From positions 125,268,522 through 125,332,521 of the forward strand of contig NC_089490.1 in assembly GCF_036850765.1 (NCBI RefSeq): DNA of 64,000 nucleotides. The letters run 5' to 3'. Both the position numbers and the translations under genes were made by a program. The stretch is from Saccopteryx bilineata (taxonomy: Eukaryota > Chordata > Mammalia > Chiroptera > Emballonuridae). The notes under the pieces are model-generated. The model was given only the letters and a program-made list of their open reading frames with translations. It had not been told where the DNA came from and made no database searches. Shown here one piece after another: positions 58,136-64,000 of this stretch; positions within the stretch are counted from its first letter, which is position 1, and each line of letters starts with the position of its first letter.

Positions 58136-59665
58136 TCACTCTGTTTTTTTTGTGCTCTTCAGCACTGAATCGATAGACACGATACCATTGTTTATTTGTT
58201 GATCTGGAAGGTATAGGATTTGCTTATTTAAGAGGAGGAAAGCTTGCTTAATTAGCAACCAGCTTTGCTTCACAGAGAGAAGAGGTGGTCTATAACTCTT
58301 GCTAAGGAAAAAGTTTCCATTGTTCTTTGCTGATTTGGTCCCCCAGGATGAATGGTCTAGGGAAGCACTTATATATTTTCAAACTTAGCTAAGAAAAATG
58401 GTGACTAAAGTAAAAGAACTGCATATCTGACCTTTACAAAATAAAGGTATTCCTGATGTTGTCTTAGCCATCACATTATTTCCATCCCTTTCTCCGCTAG
58501 TCCCTGTACCACAGGAGCTTGGATACTGTGATCTGCATCTCCTTTTCTCCCTCTCCTGCAGAGTTTTGTGCTCAATTTATGTAATGATAATGAGATGCAT
58601 TCCTGTGAAGTTTAGAAGGAAAGTTCTTTCGGCATCAGTGACAGGTGTGTGAACGTCAGCATTTGTGGGGGTGTTGCAGTTGCCTACCACACCACCTCCC
58701 TGCCGGTTACCTTTCTCAGAGCAGTAGACAGTTGTGACTTTCCGCAGTGTTTTCTCGAGATTTGCAGACCACTGGACAGCAGCAAGCACCTCCTGATTCT
58801 CTGGACCTCATCCCCTGCAATTTTTGCTTCCAAGTTTTTCCAACAGCTTTGAAAGCATCTGTTTCTATGTACTAATAGTTTTCTGTTTGAAATACAGAGT
58901 AGTTTTCATTTCTCTAGTTGAACTTTGATTTTAAAATTTGTAATCAGAGCCTAAAAGTTCAAATGGTAGGACCAATTTAATTTCTGAGAATAAAGAAAAT
59001 GAGAAGATCCAAAGGAAGTTGTAAAGCAAACAAAAGAATCACGTACTTTTATTTAAAAATAGGAAAGTGCAGAAAACTTATACTAGTCAACATTTCGCTT
59101 TGTTTTTTTTCTAGCCTTAAAGATAAAGCTGAAACTACTTTAGTCTTCACACTCTCTGCATATCATTTCCCAATCACTTCTCTGTTTCCCAGAGCAACCA
59201 CTATCTTGAGTCGGTTTATATATGTCCCATCCATATTTTATATCTAATATATCATTAATTAATTCTACATATATACTATATTTACTATATTGTATATATT
59301 ACACACATTAAATATATAAATAATAATGTCATGTACATATTCTCTAACTTGTGTTTTTTCCTCAACATCGCATTTTAGAGGTTGATCCATGTTAATATAC
59401 ATAGATCTAGTTCAACTGCTTTAATACCTTCATAGTGTCTCCTGATGACACATTGTATCTATATATTTCCCTATTGATGGGCATTTCATTTTCCCCCCAA
59501 TTTTTTTGCTATCATTAAAACAATGATATAATAAGATCTTCTTGTTTTCAATGCTTTCTGAGTCTTGAAGTTTAGGAAAGCTAAGACAACATATATGATT
59601 TTTAAAAACATCTTTCATTCCTTGGTATTTTCCTATAAGACACCTGCTTTACAGTGATAGAGTCC
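58136..59665. other. No gene recognised
   Basis: Unassigned, AT-rich, with a TA-rich interval at 59215-59330. Opposed frames at 58577-58852 have no domain. Confidence 0.45.
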
Positions 59666-59669
59666 ATAC

Positions 59670-62668
59670 ACTTTTTTTTATTGATTTTAATTTATTGTGT
59701 TTACATAGATTCTAGTGTTGCCCCAAATGCATCCCTCCTCCTTCATATTCCCCTCAACATCTCTCTTCCCCCCTCCCCATAGCGCCCTCCCCCTTCCCTT
59801 CAGGTTTACCCCATCCTATCATCCCCCTTCCCTCTGTCCTCTTTTCCTCTGGTCCCTTTGATCTCTCCCCTGTTTCAATTCTGTTCCTCAGTTCACATTG
59901 TTAATTGGATTCCTCAAATGAGTGAGGTCATATGATATTTTTCTTTTTCTGCCTGGCTTATTTTACTTAACATAGTAGTTTCCATATCCATACATGTTGT
60001 CACAAAAGGTAAGATTTCCTTCTTTTTTATGGCCCAATAGTATTCCATTGTATATATGTACCACTGCTTTTTAATTCACTCGTCCACTGACGAACACTTG
60101 GGCTGTTTCCAGATCTTCGCTATTGTGAACAATGCTGCCATAAACATGGGGGTGCATTTCTCCTTTTGAAACAGTGCTATGGGGTATATTCTTAAAAGTG
60201 GGATAGCTGGGTCAAAAGGCAGTTTGATTTTTAAGTTTTTGAGGAATCTCTATACTGTTTTCCACAGTGGTTGCACCAGTCTGCATTCCCACCAGCAGTG
60301 CAGGAGGGTTCCCTTTTCTCCACATCCTCGCCAGCACTTATTCTGTGTTGTTTTGGTGTGAGATAATATCTCATTGTGGTTTTAATTTGTATTTCTCTAA
60401 TGATTAGTGATGTTGAGCATTTTTTCATATGCCTATTGGCCATCTGTATGTTCTCTTTGGAGAAGTGTCTATTCATTTCTTTTGCCCATTTTTTGATTGG
60501 ATTGTTTATCTTCCTGGTGTTGAGTTTTACAAGTTCTTTTTAAATTTTGGTTATTAACCCCTTATCAGACATATTGTCGAATATGTTCTCCCATTGTGTA
60601 GTTTGTCTTTTTATTCTGTTCTTATTGTCTTTAGCTGAGCAAAAGCTTTTTAGTTTGAGATAGTCCCATTTGTTTATCCTGTCTTTTATTTCCCTTGCCC
60701 ATGGAGATAAATCAGCAAATATATCTCTGCGAGAGATGTCAGAGAGCTTACTGCCTATGTTTTCTTCTAAGATACTTATGGTTTCACAGCTTACATTTAA
60801 TTCATTTATCCATTTTGAGTTTGTTTTTGTAAATGGTGTAAGTTGGTAGTCTAGTTTCATTTTTTTACAGGTAGTTGTCCAATTTTCCCAACACCATTTG
60901 TTGAAGAGGCTGTCTTTAATCCACTGTATGCTCTTACCTCCTTTGTCGAATATCAGTTGTCCATAAAGGTGTGGGTTTATTTCTGGGTTCTCTGTTCTAT
61001 TTCATTGATCTATATGCCTGTTCTTATGGCAGTACCAGGCTGTTTTGAGTACAATGGCCTTGTAGTATAACTTGATATTGGGAAGTGTGATACCTCCCAT
61101 TTTATTCTTCCTTTTCAAGATTGCTGAGGCTATTTGTGTTTTTGTTTGTTTTTGTTCCATATAAATTTTTGGAGTATGTGTTCTATATCTTTGAAGTATG
61201 TCATTGGTATTTTAATTGGTATTGCATTGAATTTATAAATTGCTTTGGGTAATATAGACATTTTAATGATGTTTATTCTTCCTAACCATGAGCACGGTAT
61301 ATGCTTCCACTTATTTGTATCTTCCTTGATTTCTTTTAACAATGTTTTATAATTTTCTGAGTACAAGTCTTTAATCTTCTTGGTTAAATTTACTCCTAGG
61401 TACTTTATTTTTTTGGTAGCAGTAGTGAAGGGGATTGTATCCTTAATTTCTCTTTCTGACAGTTTATTGTTGGTGTATAAAAATGCCTCTTATTTCTGAG
61501 TATTAATTTTATACCCTGCCACCTTGCTGAATTCATTTATCAGGTCCATTAGTTTTTTCACTGAGACTTTAGGGTTTTCTATATACAATATCATATCATC
61601 TGCAAATAATGATAGTTTTACTTCTTCTTTTCCAATTTGGATGTCTTTTATTTCTTCTTCTTATCTGCTGTGGCTAGGATTTCCAGAACTATGTTGGGTA
61701 AGAGTAGTGAAAGGGGGCACCCCTGCCTTGTTCCTGATCTTAAGGGGATTGCTTTTAATTTTTGCCCATTGAGTATGATGTTGGCTGTGGGTTTGTCATA
61801 GATGGACTTTATCATGTTGAGGTATATTCCCTGTATTCCCACTTTACTGAGAGTTTTGATAATGAATGGGTGCTGGATTTTATCAAATGCTTTTTCTGCA
61901 TCTATTGAAATTATCATGTGGTTTTTCTCCTTCCTTTTGTTTATGTGATGAATCACATTGATTGATTTGCGAATATTGTACCAGCCTTTCCTCCCCAGAA
62001 TAAATCCCACTTCATCATGGTGTATGATTTTTTTCATATACTGCTGGATCCGGTTGGCTAATATTTTGTTGAGGATTTTAGCATCTATATTCATCAGGGA
62101 TCTTGGCCTATAATTTTTTTTCTTTGTGTTGTTTTTGCCTGGTTTTGGAATCAGAATTATGCTTGCCTCATAAAAAAGGTGTGGAAGTCTTCCTTCCTCT
62201 TGAATTTTTTGAAATAGCTTAAAAGGAAAGGAGTTAGTTCTTCTTTGAATATTTGGTAGAATTTACTTGTGAAGCCATCGGGCGGCTTTTGTTTGTTGGG
62301 AGTTTTTCAATAACTGTTTTGATCTCATTTGTTTTAATTGATCTGTTTAGGTTTTCTGATTCTTCCAGATAGATTTTTAAGATATTATATGTTTTAAGGA
62401 ATTTGTCCATTTCACCTAGGTTGTATAATTTCTTGGCATACAGTTCTTCACAGTATTTTCTTACAATCCTTTTTATTTCTGTTGTGTCTGTTGTCATTTC
62501 TCCACTCTCATTTCTAATTTTATTTATTTGAGTCCTCTCTCTTTTTTTCTTGGTGAGTCTGGTTAAAGGTTCATTGATCTTGTTTACCTTTTCAAAGAAC
62601 CAGCTCCTTGTATCATTGATCCTCTGTATTGTTTCTTTAGCCTCTATGTCATTTATTTCCACTCTAAT
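59670..62668 (-). mobile_element. Older L1, host of a nested young L1
   Basis: Runs from an A-tail complement at 59670 through a 3' region into ORF2 read on the minus strand. It differs in its 3' end from the young L1s here, so it is another subfamily. Its upstream part is displaced by the insertion at 62669 and lies beyond the window. Confidence 0.9.
60231..62662 (-). pseudogene. Broken L1 ORF2 of the older element
   Basis: ORF2 survives as separated pieces: 62234-62662, 61648-62094, 61130-61366, 60540-60860 and 60231-60476. The 61648-62094 piece holds reverse-transcriptase motifs ([26 protein letters not shown]). The frame breaks near 61650-61665, just before the catalytic F-A-D-D box, which is still readable near 61600 in another frame. 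Frameshifts and stops make it non-functional. Confidence 0.9.
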
Positions 62669-64000
62669 CTTTTTTTTTTTTTTATAATTTTATTTTTTTA
62701 ATGGGGTGACATCAATAAATCAGGATACATATATTCAAAGATAACAAGTCCAGGTTATCTTGTCGTTCAATTATGTTGCATACCCACCACCCAAAGTCAG
62801 ATTGTCCTCCGACACCCTCTATCTTGTTCTCTCTGTGCCCCTCACCCTCCCCCTTTCCCTCTCCCATTCCCCCTCCCCCCTGTAACCACCACACTCTTAT
62901 CAATGTCTCTTAGTTTCACTATTATGTCCCACCTACGTATGGAATAATACAGTTCCTGGTTTTTTCTGATTTACTTATTTCGCTTCGTATCATGTTATCA
63001 AGATCCCACCATTTTGCTGTAAATGTTCCGATGTCATCATTTCTTATGGCTGAGTAGTATTCCATAGTGTATATGTGCCACATCTTCTTTATCCAGTCAT
63101 CTATTGATGGGCTTTTTGGTTGTTTCCATGTCCTGGCCACTGTGAACAATGCTGCAATAAACATGGGGCTGCATGTGTCTTTACGTATCAATGTTTCTGA
63201 GTTTTGGGGATATATACCCAGTAGAGGAATTGCTGGGTCATAAGGTAGTTCTATTTTCAGTTTTTTGAGGAACCACCATACTTTCTTCCATAATGGTTGT
63301 ACTACTTTACATTCCCACCAACAGTGGATGAGGGTTCCTTTTTCTCCACAGCCTCCCCAACATTTGCTATTACCTGACTTGCTAATAACAGCTAATCGAA
63401 CAGGTGTGAGGTGGTATCTCATTGCCGTTTTGATTTGCATTTCTCTAATAGCTAAAGAAGATGAGCATCTTTTCATATATCTGTTGGCCATTTGTATTTC
63501 TTCCTGGGAGAAGTGTCTATTCATATCCTCTTCCCATTTTTTTATTGGATTGTTTGTTTGTTTGTTGTTGAGTTTTATGAGTTCTTTGTATATTTTGGAT
63601 ATTAAGCCCTTATCTGAGCTGTTGTTTGAAAATATCATTTCCCATTTAGTTGGCTTTCTGTTTATTTTGTTATCAGTTTCTCTTGCTGAGCAAAAACTTC
63701 TTAGTCTGATGTAGTCCCATTCATTAATTTTTGCCTTCACTTCTCTTGCCATTGGAGTCAAATTCATTAAATGCTCTTTAAAACCCAGGTCCATGAGTTG
63801 AGTACCTATGTCTTCTTCTATGTACTTAATTGTTTCAGGTCTTATGTTTAGATCTTTGATCCATTTTGAGTTAATTTTTGTACAGGTTGAGAGACTGTAG
63901 TCCAGTTTTATTCTTTTGCATGTGGCTTTCCAGTTTTCCCAGCATCATTTATTGAAGAGGCTTTCTTTTCTCCATTGTGTGTTGTTGGCCCCTTTATCAA
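62669..64000 (-). mobile_element. Young L1, runs off the window
   Basis: Starts with the same tail complement and 3' untranslated wording as the 42369 copy. Inserted inside the older L1 at a T-rich site. By eye it differs from the 42369 copy at about ten positions per kilobase of ORF2 compared. Confidence 0.95.
62922..63944 (-). pseudogene. L1 ORF2 C-terminus with a nonsense codon
   Basis: Open from the natural stop at 62922 back to a TGA at 63945-63947, where the 42369 copy has TGG (tryptophan in NKWCWENW). The first methionine in the remaining frame is at 63794. Same cysteine-rich C-terminus as the other copy. The nonsense change alone would truncate ORF2 after the reverse-transcriptase region. 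Confidence 0.85.

Noticed and set aside
1..64000. CRISPR array, bacterial operon or phage
   Set aside because: No spaced palindromic repeats and no bacterial gene density. The content is plainly mammalian.

Overview
The window is mammalian nuclear DNA, AT-rich and packed with interspersed repeats. No exon of a known protein-coding gene could be recognised. Its SINEs point to a bat. Five copies are a long tRNA-headed SINE with a CCCCTGGTGGGC-type body. Others are a short tRNA SINE ending in a TC-rich tract, and two are a third tRNA type with a long internal region. From memory this mix, with abundant hAT elements, fits a rhinolophoid (horseshoe or leaf-nosed) bat better than a vesper bat. That is inference, not a database result.

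Layout. 1-7.2 kb holds an LTR-like piece at the edge, several SINEs, and a broken class II-type endogenous retrovirus (LTR end, a lysine-tRNA-type primer binding site, gag scraps) near 5.8-6.6 kb. 7.2-22 kb is mostly unannotatable AT-rich DNA with MIR, L2, MaLR-like and L1 3'-end relics; it includes an 843-bp non-autonomous hAT with a perfect 8-bp target duplication at 15.1-16.0 kb. 22-25 kb holds a hAT copy split by a SINE, a Tigger-like MITE and one of two related DNA-transposon relics. 26.0-27.3 kb is the only strong CpG island, with TATA- and CCAAT-like elements; it is an orphan promoter. 28-42 kb mixes nested SINE/hAT insertions, a minisatellite, MaLR-like LTRs and L1 relics. 42.4-44.0 kb is a young 5'-truncated L1. 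44.1-52.9 kb carries two non-autonomous hATs, a MER5-like relic, two SINEs and old L1 sequence. 52,977-55,844 is the standout: a full-length hAT transposon with terminal inverted repeats, a perfect 8-bp target duplication and a 578-codon transposase frame. 59.7-64.0 kb is an older L1 interrupted by a young L1 that runs off the window.

The DNA elements form a coherent story. Nearly all measurable hAT target duplications have TA at the centre, as described for Buster-type hATs. The autonomous copy has an uninterrupted core, but its transposase C-terminus is thrown out of frame at a 13-base A run; the conserved-looking tail sits in the neighbouring frame.
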